Below are positions 26,641 through 40,053 of a stretch of 64,000 nucleotides of DNA, one piece after another. How positions within the stretch are numbered: the first letter of the stretch is position 1; the number at the start of each line of letters is the position of its first letter. The stretch is taken from positions 9,052,001 through 9,116,000 of the forward strand of contig NC_135073.1 in the NCBI RefSeq assembly GCF_051401765.1, written 5' to 3'. Below the pieces are notes generated by a model. The model searched no databases. It saw nothing but the letters and a program-made list of their open reading frames with translations, and was not told the origin of the DNA. A program made the position numbers and the translations under genes. The stretch comes from Calliopsis andreniformis. Lineage: Eukaryota; Arthropoda; Insecta; Hymenoptera; Andrenidae.

Positions 26641-29600
26641 ACTAAATTGTCGTACATGCTGTAAGGAGCTGGTGAGGTTGCATCTGGAAAAATTGTGGAT
26701 CTCTGTGATTACGGTAGGTAGGACTGCCTGATTTCACGCGCACTTTCGGACGTGGCGTGTTATTGACTGGAGTGGTGATAATTATTAACTGAACTGAACA
26801 GAAAATTACTATTATCTCAAGTTGTGTCTCCATAGTGCAACTTTACCAGTTCTGTAACAGTACTCTGTTACAGTCCTTACGCGTTTTTCCTTCCTTGTTT
26901 CAGTGAGTCACCTGTCCCTGAGGATCGTGGATCTCTCAGTAGTAGTCCACACTGGTTGGCGTTACCTGCAGGGGATTATAAAACATAGTCTTGGCATCAC
27001 TTATTTTGGAAAAAAGTATTTTAAAGAAAAATTCAGAATCTTTGTAATACATATTACTCTTGTCCCAGAAGTTCCTTGGAAAGTATTGTCCTTAATGCTT
27101 TCCAGGAGACTTCTCGCGAGACACAAATAGTACTTGTGCGACACGTTCTGCGGGAACTTAAGGTCCGGCTAGTTTTCGAATCCTAGAGGTCGCTGAGGTG
27201 CGCAGTCTGGCCGCGTGCAGCATGCCGCGAGGTAGGAACCTACGCGCATGTGGATCGATTCTTTCGGGTGAAACTAGAAACTGGTGGACCTCGAGATCTC
27301 GGGAAGTATCGATGAAACGTCGCGGCTGACAAGCCTGTCTCCTCGAATGAAACTTATCGAACAACGGAGGCTCGAATATGTTCGTCATACCCGTCAGCGA
27401 CGGGATGCAAATGAATGTATGGGCAGCAGACGCGATAAATTCGCGCGCAACGCGGAGGTGCGATTTAGCCGCGGCAGACTGCGCGCGACGAAAATACATA
27501 ATGAATGACGAGGGAGAAACGGAAGACAATGTTCAGCCGGTTGAATCGGCCGGCGAGTTTACGAGCTATTCGCGTCTGGCCCGGCCCAAATTCAAAAATC
27601 TTTTCGGGACAATCTTGGCAGCGCAGTCGGTGCCGTCGTTCGCGCGTTCGCTGTTAGTATACCCTGGTCGTCCATGTTGGCTTCTTGCAATGTCGCAAGC
27701 GTTGCTACATCTGAATTCGCTTAAGGAAACTGTAACGGTCATTCTTGTCTGCGACTCCTTCGCAGTTGCGCACTGCGTGGCCCCCAAGGGCCGTTTGCAT
27801 CTCCCATTCCCGCGGCAAAGCATTACGTAATCCACGAGATCGGTCATCCTCGTGGATCGCGCTGCTCGCCTTCTATATCGCGTTGCATTTCGCCTCCGTG
27901 TATCTTTGGTCAGGGATGCAGTGGCGTAGGCGCCGAGAGGACGCGGATGGGAGGTGGCCGATGTCATTTGGAATAGGTTTCTCGTTTCCGTGGAGCTTTG
28001 GCCAGAGGTGCACGAGCGAGAGGAATGTTGACTCGAGGAGTTTGAGTGATAGATGTCCCTCTGTCGAAAACGATAGCTGAATCGGTGAGACGGGAAACAG
28101 CATAAATCACTGTTCAGTAGCTGTGTTGGTTTTGAATCCAGTTGTCGCAGTTATTTGTACATGAACAGCGTGATTTAAGTTTTAAAAGAAATTGATTACT
28201 GTTTCTGGTCCCAATGATTGGGTTACCTACTGTTGAGAAATGAGAATAGATGAATTTTAATAGCTGTTTCTTGTACAATAGAAGGATATTCATTATTATT
28301 CGTTATTGTGCGTTTTATTAATTATTAATGAGCTAGTTATGAAATGATGGCTTTTGTACGAACTACAAGAAATCTATTAAAAATATCTACTTCTCTCTTG
28401 AATTATGAAGTTGAACTTCCTCGAACTTGAAATTAAAGAAAAAACAGAATTCCATCATACAAATGGATTATAAAAGACTTGCAAAAAGCACGTTACATTA
28501 CCGCAACATTGATCATCAATGAATTACATAACACATTAGTCAACAGATGATACTGTTTCTCAAATCCTATATTCTGCTCACAACAGCCAAGTTAAACTCC
28601 CGCTGCTTCCAACAGTAGTTCTTCCTTTTTGGTAGGCATCGTGCCATACACTCTCTTGCATATTGTATATCTTCAAGCAAAGATGTGGCTACATGCACGC
28701 ATGCATTTATAACTAAAATTTTTGCGGTAGACCTGTCACGTGCTCAGTACACAATTCATACCTTAGGTTACAGGACTTACATGAATTTCCAACCTGCTGA
28801 ATCATCGACTTCGATCTATCCGCGACACTACCAATCAAAGTCTCCCTCGTTACAAGTTTTTTTTTCTATCGCTGCAGCACCGCATTTCAAACAACACGTC
28901 GTCGTGCAGAGATAACAAACGATAGGGAAACGTTTTATCGGTAACCTCGATAGAATCTGGATGATGCGACCAGGCGAGGCGCGATCGTCCGCCAATCCTA
29001 ATCCGCGACGCTGAAAAAACCTCGTCCATTCTTCGACGGTTCCGCGAACGCGTCGCGCGCGGCGGAAGGGCAAGGAAAGGGGGCGAAATATTAAAAGCTT
29101 GCACCGGCTCATAAGAACCTACCTCCATACTGATTATTCTATAGCCTGACCTACATTCATTCCGAGATTCACGCCGCTCGCGGCTCCCGACGACGACAAA
29201 CGTGAGCTCGCTTCAGCGGCTGCACGCAACGCGGACAGAGCGAGAGGGAGCGATAAAAAGATATTCGGATAAACGGAGCGCAGCCAGGCCTCTACCCGAG
29301 TTTCAAATGAACGCAGATACATGCCATCCACTGTCACAGCCGAGACCCAGCGTCAAAAAGAACGCTCGGCACTTGGTGAATTTTCAGATCCGCGACTGTC
29401 GCATCGGGCACAGAGAAGCGAAACAATTCTAATTACAGTGCGTGGAAGATGAAAGTTTACCGCGTCGCCTCTTTTAAACGACGGAGGATTAAGTCACAGG
29501 TTACGTAACGCTGTTATTGTCTGGAAAGACTTAAAAGGGCTGGGAAAAGTCAGGCTTAAACAGTTGCGAAAAAACGCCAATCCTGGGTCTTGGAAAGAGG

Positions 29601-30099
29601 TTGTTACCTGCTGGTGAATATTTCGCAGATTGATGTGGAGATTAAGTTGAACATGCTGCAAAGTGTAGGATATTGGTTTATTATAATTCTTCAGTACGTG
29701 GTAGTTTGAAGAAAGTACCTGTTTCTCTAACAACGTGAATACAATGTTCCCTCCATATAAGTTCGTTAGTAATTTGCTGTGGTTAAGGATTTTACCGTTA
29801 TTACTCACATCTTTGATAAGATTGAAGTGAGCTACCATAAAGATGAGTTGATCTAGAAACGTGTCTCTCGTTATATGGACTATGAACTCATATCGAAACA
29901 CTACTTATCACCAATATTTTGTGAAAGTGCTGCATACAGTTAGGCGACACCCCAATAAATGTCTACACTTTTCTAGTCATTCCATTAAACAAAGGACTAA
30001 AAAATTCATCAGAACTTTCATCGTGAACACTACTCTTCAACTTTGTTCCTATCCCTATTTACTACATTCTCGAGAGTGTCAGAAGACAACTATTCGTTA
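26641..30099. other. Non-coding: mixed AT-rich and CpG-rich DNA
   Basis: CpG-rich patches lie at 27160-28080 and 28900-29440. A perfect reverse ROR element TGACCTACATT lies at 29147-29157. The 135-codon minus-strand frame 29494-29901 is discussed under rejected items. No supported exon. Confidence 0.4.
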
Positions 30100-32700
30100 T
30101 GGGGAAAAGATGAACAGCCTTCCGTTAGAGTGTGTCGCGAGTAGACAACGCGAATTAACGCTGTCACCTGCTCGTTTCCTCGCTACGATGTCTGACACCA
30201 TTTAGCAGGGCCGCAAGGGGGCAACAAAGTTCGTAGCTGGTCCCTAAGTGTCATGGAAATAAACATCAACTTCGGCCGAAGCAATTTGCGCGAAGACTCT
30301 GGACTTAACGGAGTTACGGCCGATCGATGCGGTTTCGACATTCTCGCGCTTCGCTCGTGTCTCCCGTAAAACACGCCGCGAGGATACGCCATCGTTCTTG
30401 CCAGAGTTCTGAATCACAGGATGGTAAATTCGCCCGACAGCTGATCACGGCGTGCTCGCGATTGGCTCACGGGCTCATCCTTCGCGATCCCCGAGTTCAG
30501 CCGATTTTTTACCATTTACGGCGCAGTCTTCGACCGGTACATAAACGGACATCGAGAGACATGTAACAGTCATGGTGTTTTTCTTTCTCTCTCTCCCTCG
30601 AGGGAATAATGCCGAATTATCCTGCAGCGGGAGAGCAAAAGTAAAAGGAACGAAACTGAAACAGGTTTGCATTGTAAAGAGGTCTTAACGCTCCCGTTAT
30701 GTAACTCGGTGCCTCTCGACCGGAACTTTTCGGCAATGGAGAGTTTCCCTGAGAATTTTCATGAAATCGTAATGGTGTTTTTAAATTTTTGTAAATTAAT
30801 TCGATGCAATTGGATTTGTTTGTGTCTAATTATTACTTTGAATTCACATTAGTAGGTCTTTTAAATGAAAGGCCTGTGCTTACGTAATGTATGATATTAC
30901 GTGGTCCATTAAAAAAGTTGAACTTTTTTCTTAAAAAATACCAAATCACTCTACATACGTAATATGTACGTAAGTTGGTAGATTTAACATCATTTCTCAA
31001 AGTTGTTAACTAGACATGTTGACTAGATTCACTTTGGACTCGGAATTTTGAAACAGCTTGTACAATGTTAACAATTAATCCGACGCCTCGCGAGATGAGT
31101 TTCAATCAATTAGAAGGCTTCAAGATAGGAAAACACTGATTCGGATCTCTAAATTATATAACGTTATTGATTACCGTTACTTGTCTCTTACAAAACGCAA
31201 ATTCTCCAATGCACTGCCATCTCGCCATGTACCTCGCATATTTGCAATCTACCCACTACGAAGCAAATTCTTGACGCGAAATTCAAAATTCCTCCCACGT
31301 CACTGTGCCATTGTATCACCTCTCTCGACTTACCTACCATGAAAACAGGTTCCAAAGTCATATTCAAAAATTTTGCAACTCAGTCTACCTCCAATAGCGC
31401 CAAATCACTGATCTACGCATTCAATTCTCTTATCTGCAATCAAAGTCTCAGACACAGTCCCAAGTCAAGTTCTACATCAGCTCACCTTTCACAGACCCTT
31501 GTTCCATGCTAACTTCAACAATAATATAATATTCATTCCGTCAACCAGCAGCAAGAATCCCTCTCGTCAGCGTCGAAAGCGCGTGCATCCGTCTTCTCTT
31601 CGGCTTTTCCTCAACGCAGCGTACGTGCATTCTCCAGTCGCTTACGACCTCTTATCGAGTACCAAGCGTCCCTTATCGGCTCCAGCTATCGGGCCATTTC
31701 ATCGTGTAAATTCCAGCACGGCAACGACGCCGTAGGCTGCGAAGCGCTGGAACGGAGCGCGCGAGCAGGAGACATATCGCCGGGACGATTATTTATTTGC
31801 GAAACGTATTTATAGAGTATTACGCGGCGCAGGTTGGCAACCTCGTGCACGGTTATGCAATAAACGAGAGAAGGAGCGAAAGGGACACACGGGAGAGGGG
31901 GAGGACGAGCGAGGGAACGGCTTGAAGTGAGAGGAGACGATGCTCGGGGGCCGCGGGGGCAGAGAGACAATAATACGGTGGCGTGAGAGGGGCGGTAGGA
32001 GATAGAGAAGGATGGGGAGCTAGGCTGACGATGGTGGGGGCGGTTGTGGAGAGGTGGGGAGGGCCTCGCGCGTGTCCGAGAGAAAGAACGAACCTCTGAA
32101 GGAGTTATTCGGACAAGGGGAGGGGTGTGGGAGGGAGGAGGTGGAAGGGGGTGAAGAAGAGGTACAATGAAGGGGAAGGGTAGAAAGGGACGATGAGTGT
32201 TCGGAAGTGGGGAGAGGGAAGATGTATAAGAGAAGGCAATAACTTCAAAATTCATGTCGGGGGAGAGGGCCAAATGGAGTGGCGCATGAAGGGTGAGGTT
32301 TCTGGAAAAAATGCCTCGTTGTATGTCTGTGTGCCTCGTCGAGGTGAAGGAGAGAGGATGAGGAAGGACGATGCGTGATGATGTTGCCGATCAGCCAGCT
32401 AAGGACGAATAAAAAAATGCTTCGTGTCATTCGGCACACGCGACATTTGAAAATGTATCTTTTCGAATGGTAAACACGGTCATCGGTGCTCGAGCTTCCG
32501 AAGCATCGACCGTGTCAACAGACACGATGAGCGATGAAAAATGCAATAGCGCGTGGAAAAGAGCCGAGCGTTGAATCAAAATCCTTTCAATGGGCACCGG
32601 CGTGGATTGCATTAAGTGCATTATGCACGGGACAAAAATGAAAGTGACCTTGACACGGATGCCTAAGGCGTACGCCGATCGTAGAATCGCATTAACGCTG
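30100..32700. promoter_or_regulatory. CpG-rich islands with purine tract
   Basis: Islands at 30100-30660 and 31540-32690. Bases 31860-32260 are G/A-rich on the + strand (GGGAGAGGGGGAGGACGAG-type). A TGACCTTGA (reverse of FTZ-F1/NR5 site TCAAGGTCA) lies at 32645-32653. Pro/Ser-rich frames on the minus strand are artefacts of the purine run. Confidence 0.3.
31860..32260. repeat. Polypurine tract (+ strand)
   Basis: About 400 bp strongly biased to G and A, interrupted by a few pyrimidines. Similar tracts lie at 1-170 and 46310-46660, and pyrimidine versions at 10035-10420 and 33896-34210. Confidence 0.7.
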
Positions 32701-33119
32701 AATATAAATTAAAACCAATTGTTACGCGCCGTTGTGGCAATACCCCCTAGGATGCAATAGTTCAATTGGAAAAGAAATTGTGAAACGTGGGGAGCTATGG
32801 TTCCTATAATAGAAGGTGCTGCATTCTCTAGATGCAACGGAGAAAAAAAGTTGATCATAGAAATGCCTGACCAAGGTTACTTAAAATTCATTTCAGAACT
32901 CGAGAAACTTGTTATATATTTCACTCTAAACTATAATGTAATCTTTCCTCTTCCTTCTTTATACAGCATGGTCGCACAGTTTCTAGAAAACTAAATAACA
33001 AAATAACAAAGTTCCATAACACCAGAACTTCTCGTACACAATTTCTTCGTTCGCAATCCCTCGCTAACTTTCGAAACCATCAGATCTGCGAACTGAATGA
33101 ACAGAGATCAGCGTTAAAA
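32701..33119. other. Non-coding AT-rich linker
   Basis: An AT-rich stretch between two CpG-rich islands. Nothing recognisable was seen in it. Confidence 0.4.
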
Positions 33120-33895
33120 TGCATTATAATGCCCACCATACGCCAAACATATTTCAACCGCGACGGTTGTAATATTTCACGAAGCTACCCATTGGGCCGA
33201 ATATAATTCAATAGGGGAAAGGCATGCCCATAAACGCGGCGTCTTTATCCTCATCGAATTATGCCGGCAATAAAACGCTACGCGGCGCTCGTTAGTCGGG
33301 AGAGCTGCTCGTAAAAAAATCCCCGCCTGTTATCGAAAGGAATCTCTAATTTCATTATCCCCCGTCGGCCGAATCCTTTATGTCGTCGCGCAAGCTGCTA
33401 CTCAATCAAAGTTGGGGGAGTCGTAAACGGCGGGAGTAAACGGAAAACCATCGTGGTTCTTTAATTAGTCGCGGCTGGCGCGGTTCGTCCACGGAGACGA
33501 ACTTTCCGGGGCGACAGTTTCCGAGCGCGTCGTCGCAGGGAAACACGATACGCACGTGTATTTAGAAGAGCCGGCTGCCCTTAACGAGCCCGCGCTAATA
33601 AAGTTAACGCGCACGGAGATCGGAAAGCGCGCCTTACGCGCTCGCGCGTTTCCGTGACCGCTCGGAGTTGCGCAGTCGACGATCGTGGCGGCTCGGCTGA
33701 GGTCGGCAGCGCTCGCATTGCGCGGGTGGAAGGGGCGCCGCTGGCGGGCGGGGAGGGGAGAGCGAAGGGTGAGGCATCATCGGCGGAGGCGCGCACAGTT
33801 CAGTGACCCGACGCAGAGCGTCATTCGAAGGTGGGGGGTGCGGGGAGTTCTGACATATTGTGAGATGCCAACCCGCTAACGCCGGTCCCCGAAAA

Positions 33896-34210
33896 ACACA
33901 TCTCTCTCTCTCTTCTTCCTTTCTAACACTCCTCTCTCTGTCTCTCCCTAAACTCCCCCCCTTTTTCTGCTTCCGTCTTTTTTTATCTCCCTCTCCCCCT
34001 CGCCTATCTGCCACCAACTCCTCGGTGCCTTTTTTCCCTCGGTTACTCCCGCTATTCTCCCCCCTCCTCCCTCTTTTTTTCTATCTCCGTCGCTATATCT
34101 CTGCCCCTACTTTTCTTTGTTTCCCTGCCCCGCCCCCTCCTCCATTAGTTTTTCCATCCTCCTCTGTCCGCTTATCTCTCTCTCCCTTTGTTCGTCTCCT
34201 TTCTCTCGCA
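33896..34210 (+). repeat. Polypyrimidine tract ending in a CAG acceptor-like site
   Basis: More than 300 bp of C/T-rich sequence on the + strand, starting ACATCTCTCTCTCTC and ending in TTCTCTCGCAG. Far longer than an ordinary acceptor tract. Confidence 0.7.
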
Positions 34211-34480
34211 GCGACTCGCGCTCCGAGGTTCATCAAACCCCCGAAAATATTCATGCGGCAGACGGTCGCGGAGTTTCCGCGAGTTTTCGCGACCTGGCCC
34301 GAGGCAGGAAGCTGTCGCGCGCGCGGTGCAACGGCGGTCGAGGAGGCGCGGGCGCCGCGTGTGTCGCGGTTCGCACGGGCGTCGTGCACGCGCGCGTCGC
34401 TGTCGGCCGAGGAGGAGACAGCCGAAATCGCCGCGGAGGAAGGAAACGCGGCGGTGCGTCCGTGTGCGGCTGCCTACGTG

Positions 34481-34552
34481 TGAGCGCGCGCGCGCGCGAG
34501 CGAGCGACCCGCGCGGACACGTGTGCGTGAGTGCGTGCGTGCGTGCGCGCGC
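34481..34552. repeat. GC/TG alternating microsatellite
   Basis: (GC)n followed by GTGCGTGCGTGCGTGC. Alternating purine-pyrimidine DNA of this kind can adopt Z-form. It lies inside the strongest island. Confidence 0.75.
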
Positions 34553-35700
34553 CAGTGGTCCCGCTCGGCCGACGAGTACGTTCGCCTCCGTCGTTCCTCC
34601 GGCGCGCTTCCACCAGCATTTTCCTCGTTTGGCCCTCTTCGCTTCTTTCTCCGCTGTCCACGCTCCTTTCTCCCCTTTCGCACCTTTCACCCGTCCGCGG
34701 GCAGCATTTCACGTCCGTTCCAGCCACTCGCGTCCTCGCCTCTCCTCGGCCGCGCCGCGGCCCGTGTCGACTCGCGTCTCGGAATTCGACGAGCCTCGCC
34801 GAAACTGTGGGTGTTTTCGTGGTGGCCGAGCGGGAGGCAGAGGACGATGGTGCGCCGCCGTCGACGCGTTGTCGAACGGACGGGCAGGCTGTGTCGCTCG
34901 GACGCGGCATTCCGTGCGCGCGAGTGTTCAGTGCAGCCAACAAAGTGATCATCGCTGGCTGGAAAGGCTCCAGGTGGAAAACGTGCGACCCGAGCTCCCC
35001 GACCTCCGTGTGCGACCGTGCACACGCGCGTGCGTGAGTGCGTGTGCAGGCTCGTCTTGTGCGTGTGCAACGTTTCGCTTTACATGCGGCGCTTGCGCGG
35101 CCGCTACGCGACGACTCGCGCGCGCGCGCGCCTACTCGCGCTTGTGGAACGTTTCTGTCGCGGTGAAAACGATTGGCTATTTGTGAACGTGTCCACGGGT
35201 TCATCTCGCAGCACGGGATGATCGAGAAACGTCTTCCGGTGGCGGAGCAGCCGCGACGAGGCCAGCGGATCGGATTGGGTTTCGGTTATGGTAAATGGTG
35301 ACGAAAGTTGACAACACCGTCGCGCTAATAGGCAACACGAGGAAGACAGGCGGCCGCTTATCGACGTCATTGAACGATAGATGCCGCGAGATAGCGGATT
35401 CGACGATTACGCGACACGCTCTGACAATTGGATATTGCTTCTCCTGGTGTTCGACGCGTTGCGACGCGTTCCTTGTTTCACTTCGTTACGCTGGAAGTTT
35501 CTCTCGATTGGTATTCCGTGCCGTGCCATCGGCATCCCAAGCCACTTGCGTTCTCGATTTTTACGCGGCGGGACGCGGGAGTGCGTCTGCTCGCTGTGGC
35601 CGGACCTGTGGAAACCACTTTCTACTGAATTTTGCGCGAGACGTGTTCAATTCGCCACTCTCGAACATCTTGAATACTTGTAATTTGATCGGATCTAAAG

Positions 35701-38039
35701 ATTCTTCTAACCACTTCCTTTAGTTAACACGTGAGCTTGTTATTCTATATTTCATAATCTCGAAGCTGCATTTATCTTTATTAGCGCTGATTTTAATCGA
35801 ATTGTCGCAAATTATGGTAGATACCAAGTGTCAGTGTAGAACATCGGTTCCATTTGTCCGATAGCATCGATCGTCAGATATCTATCAGCGCAGAGTTACG
35901 CAAAGTTCGAATTCGCTTGGGAATATTGAAACGTAATATCCACCTCTCGTCGTCTTCTCCAATAATTTCGTTCGGTCGTAACTCAATCGACATGAAAATG
36001 TAATTCCAGTCGTAACATCTTCCACATCCGTCCATGCGCGACTTCCTAACGTCCATCTTATGCCCTTCGAGTTTCGCAGCTCGACTATTTCGATCGTTTT
36101 AAGAAACTTGTTTGTCTCAAGTTTCATTGGGAGTCACGGGCCATCGAAGTATCCTAAATTAGAAACTTTTAGGGCTTGAGCGTTGATAGATATATATAAT
36201 AGCCTCTTCAAACGTCGCGTTTCATTTATTTCAATCTCCCCCCTCCCTCTTTTCTCCTCAGTCATAAAATCTTATGACCCGCCAGCTCGTCTCTCTTTCT
36301 CTGTACATCGCTTTAAGGTCCTCTTCCCTCGCCTCGAGTTATCTCAAATGGAACCAGTTCAGAGGCGAACGGTACAAGGAAGTAGTTCAAATTTCGTTAT
36401 TTCCGGATATATTAGCCGCGGCGGGTTGCAAAGCAGACCTACGCTACTAAAATCTTCAGAATGACTGGCTTCAAAGAGGCCACGGTACCATGGGGCTCCG
36501 GTTTCGAGAATTCTGCTTGCCGTGTTCTTTTGCTTTGCTCAATTTACTTTACTTCGTCTGGAAAACCTTAAGGCAACCACTCGAAGGAAGTAATGATGAG
36601 CTAGGTGATTAACTGGTTTTGACGTTGTTGGCTTCGATGGTACTTCGCCGCTACCCTGTTCGATTTATTTATCCTTGGTGTAGAATCTTTTACAGCGACG
36701 AGTTTGAAGTAGAACTCGATACACAACAACGAGTTGTTATTTGGATAGGAGAGAGGGTTTAGACCTTTGATTGCTGTTTGCAGATACAGGTGTTTTAGTG
36801 GTTAGGGCAGGTTATGCATTAAACGCTTGGTGGCATCGGTGTGTATAGTTAACCGATACAGTTGCAGGATTTCTGCACGAGTGTGAAATGTGGCACGGGT
36901 AAAGTAGTTGATCCACCACACTCAAAGAGTTAATTTGGGTGTTACTTGTGGGCTTTACGAGTTTCGATGATTGGGTTTCGAATTGGTTTCAATTTACTTT
37001 TCACGATACATTCCAATCTAATATTCGTAACAAATTTCAATGTTTTTCACTGATCCAAGAAACTTGTAGCGAATTCTAGTGAGATAAATAAGAGATTTTT
37101 ATGTAAATGAACATCTGTTTACGAGAAAGTTTTCACGGAAGACCGAGTGACGTTGAGCGATATTTCGTAACTGTTTATCTATTTCTGTCGTACAATCTGA
37201 TGCTGGACACTCGAACCGAACTCTAAACCTCGATTTACTAATTCTGACAACTCCCCAGTGTCTAATCTTTCAATATCTTTTGCTTGGTAGTCAGAGACGT
37301 TCGTGAATACAGTTCTAACTTTCGTCCATACGAGCAAGTGGAAAATGCTAACATTGTCTGTGGATTTACACAGAAGACTCTGAATATCTGGATAATTTTC
37401 AGTTATTAAAACTCCTGAAATTAAGAAGTTTCGCAGTTTAATAAACACTCGAAGTTAGTCTATATTATACACTCCGAGTGTCACAGAAATAAATGACCAA
37501 GCTTTGCGAACTTTGAGAATCACGAATTGTCTTAAGTCCCTCTACTTTAATATACAGATTCCTTGTTATTTAATAAATTGTAATGGTGATTAATCTTCTT
37601 TGTTACTACTAGAATTGGAGCATATAATACTCCTAAATTCTATGATTACGAAATAAAATTGTATAAATTGCATTTTCAAAACATTGCTTTCTAAGTCTTA
37701 ATTAAAATCTCTAAGACAAAATTTGTATTTGTTAGCAGAACACTGAATCGGAGGACTTTTTCTTTTTAAAAAGAGAATAATATCAAAACACGTAATACAG
37801 AATTATAGAAATCCATAACTTTGCCTTTGAATATTAATATTTCATTTTAGAATCATTAATCAATCCAAATCATCTGCAAGAGTAGCTTACTTAAGAATAT
37901 GAAACAACAACATCCTCAATTTCTCAAAAGATATAATATTACAGCAAATAGAATACCCACATAATAAAGTGAAAGCAAAAGCAGTACGCTAAGGAAAATG
38001 TAGCGTTTCCAGGACTCCGATTACTAGATCCTCTCCCAT
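35701..38039. other. Non-coding AT-rich stretch
   Basis: No exon, RNA gene or repeat recognised. Frames of 60-93 codons show no family resemblance. Confidence 0.45.
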
Positions 38040-38980
38040 TTCAGGAGAGAGAATGAAATCCGTCAAAGTCTGCCCATTTATTTCTGAGCCACCCAGTGTT
38101 CGCTGCGAATAGAGAGCGTAGTGTGGGCGTCCAGTCGGACAAAGCACGGCCACGTCGCAAAGTGGCTTCGATTTCGGTAGTTCCGGGTATAGGAGGCCCC
38201 AGCGTTGCACTCCGCTCGAGGCAACGGCGTGACACACGTCAAAGATGCGAGCGTGCCGGGTGACTGTACTCTGGGTTCATCGTTCTCGGTTATGTAATGT
38301 TCGACCGTATGGTGCAAGCGCCTCGACGCTACTCGTGGCGCTAGAGTTGTCGGACGAGAGAGGCACGATACACAGACACAGAGGGCCGCACCGAATCCTC
38401 CTCGCTCCAATACAGTAGCCCTCTCTGTGCGGTGCACAGACACAGCCCTGCCGCGCGCTGGCGACGCGCGCGAGCACGTCGTTCTCGCTCGGGCAGCTCT
38501 CGTCTCTCTGTTTTTTCGTCTCTCTTGTAGGCTCGTCGTCTCTATCGCGCTCTCCCGCACCCTCTGACTTCTCTCTCGCTTTAGCGCCCTCGCAGCGCGA
38601 TATAGACGCCGCATTACCGAGCTGAGAACGAAAATAGAGGGCAACGTGAGCCACTGCAGCAGCCGCATTTCTTCTCTTTCTATCCCCTTCGGTTGATGTT
38701 TCCTCGGACTTCTTTCCTCGTCCCCACCGCCGCAACGCGTTCGTTTCCACGCGTTTCCCGACGTTTCACGGCCTCCCTTCGCCCCCAGGGTGGATTATTT
38801 TGATTGGTACCCGCCACGCTGGATCGTCCATCGAGACTCTGCTCCTGGGAGGGGAGGAGGAAGGTTGGTGATCGATGAGCGACGGGGTTTAAGCCGAGGC
38901 ACGGAATTTGTCGCGTGCTTTCCACGAGACGATGATACCGCCGCGCTGGGCATAAGCCCCAGCGGGATTGATTTAGGGTT
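38040..38980. promoter_or_regulatory. CpG-rich island about 1-2 kb upstream of the initiator exon
   Basis: CpG-rich block that is the closest island upstream of 40054. A GTTTTTTCGTCTCTCTTGTAG acceptor-like stretch ends near 38530. It is a candidate proximal promoter for the isoform starting at 40054. Frames across it are low complexity. Confidence 0.35.
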
Positions 38981-40053
38981 GCTTCCTAGGGATTGGGGTG
39001 TATTCTTGGTCGAAATCCAGGTTATGGGGTGTATAAATAAGCTTGCTTGGAGATTGTTTCGGGGGGGATTGAAATCTGGATTCTTTGCTCTGGGTGCTGG
39101 TCTTCTTTTGCCTTATCTTTTTCGTTAGTTATTTAACGTATGGGTAGTAGAGAGTTGTTATTGATTCTTGTTTTCTGGAAGATGAAAGATTAAACAACTT
39201 ATTTAAAGAGTACGGAGGTTTCTGGTTTCCTTAGGTATAAAGAAGAGGTTAATTGCATGGTTGCTAGGTTGCTACATATAGCTACTACATACTTGTATTA
39301 TAGTTGAAAAAAGATGAGCTGGCATACTCTTCCTTTAAGTACAGCTAGATATAAATAGTTGGTTTAAGATAAGAAGTTACTGCATATGCAGAGGGGTGGT
39401 GACCTTTCTTTGCAGATTTTCTAAAGAAGTCTCAGTATTCTTGGAATCATTTTTTTCATTTGACTTCATCCTTGTTTGTGAAAAGACTAACTCTAGTTGC
39501 TAGAGTAATATTGTAACCTGACCTCAGAAACAAGTTCCTTATATTCTCTAAGTACCTACTTGCCTCGAGGTTGTAAACTTGTAGCAAGACAATACTCTAT
39601 AAAAGAAGCTAGCCTGTAAGAATCTGCATTCAAGCAGCCTTCTCGAATAATCAAGAATCAGTGTGTTCCTACTAATTGTACTAGTTCTACTAGTAGTTAG
39701 TACCTGTACCAACTTGATACTACTAGTAGTGCTAACTCCATTTCTACCATTTAGCATATTCAAACGCAAGCATCCAGTGTCTTCTATTTGATAAATAATC
39801 TTGTGATCGATGGAACAGTGTTTTGGACTAACCTACCCCTTAACTGACCTGAAGAACTGTCTAAAATTATTTTCAACGAATGACTCTTACGATTTTTTTA
39901 TTAGTAATATAAGAAACAATAGTGTGACTTGAATCGTGACAAGTGGGTGACGAATGACTAGAGAGTCATTGTAAGGGTAAAGAACCACCGCAATGTGTTC
40001 CAAGCATGAGTTGTTAGTGAATTTTAAATGAAACGCGACCGCGTGGACCGTAA
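38981..40053 (+). other. Sequence before the initiator exon; possible 5' UTR end
   Basis: AT-rich, with ACTAGTAGT-type words at about 39661-39730. GATTTTTTTATTAG with AG at 39903-39904 could be the acceptor of the first coding exon, giving a leader of about 150 bp with short upstream ORFs. No other coding signal. Confidence 0.3.

Larger units (their letters stand above)
33120..35700 (+). promoter_or_regulatory. Strongest CpG-rich island: candidate HR3 promoter and 5' exon
   Basis: This is the most CpG-dense region upstream of the gene. TCAGTG initiator-like words occur at 33800-33805 and 34928-34933. A pyrimidine tract (33896-34210) ends in TTCTCTCGCAG, an excellent splice acceptor at 34211, with GTGAGT donors at 34527 and 35034. 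A non-coding first exon on the + strand is therefore plausible. Long frames on both strands (up to 332 codons) are Arg-rich and low complexity, with no domain. Confidence 0.4.

Noticed and set aside
29494..29901. 135-codon minus-strand frame, considered as a chemoreceptor or transposon fragment
   Set aside because: The hydrophobic stretches are vague and no motif, splice context or start was convincing. A protein search would decide.
34188..35204. Long open frames on both strands (332 and 317 codons)
   Set aside because: Both overlap in a CpG-dense island, are Arg/Ala/Thr-rich low complexity and show no domain. Stop codons are rare at this composition.
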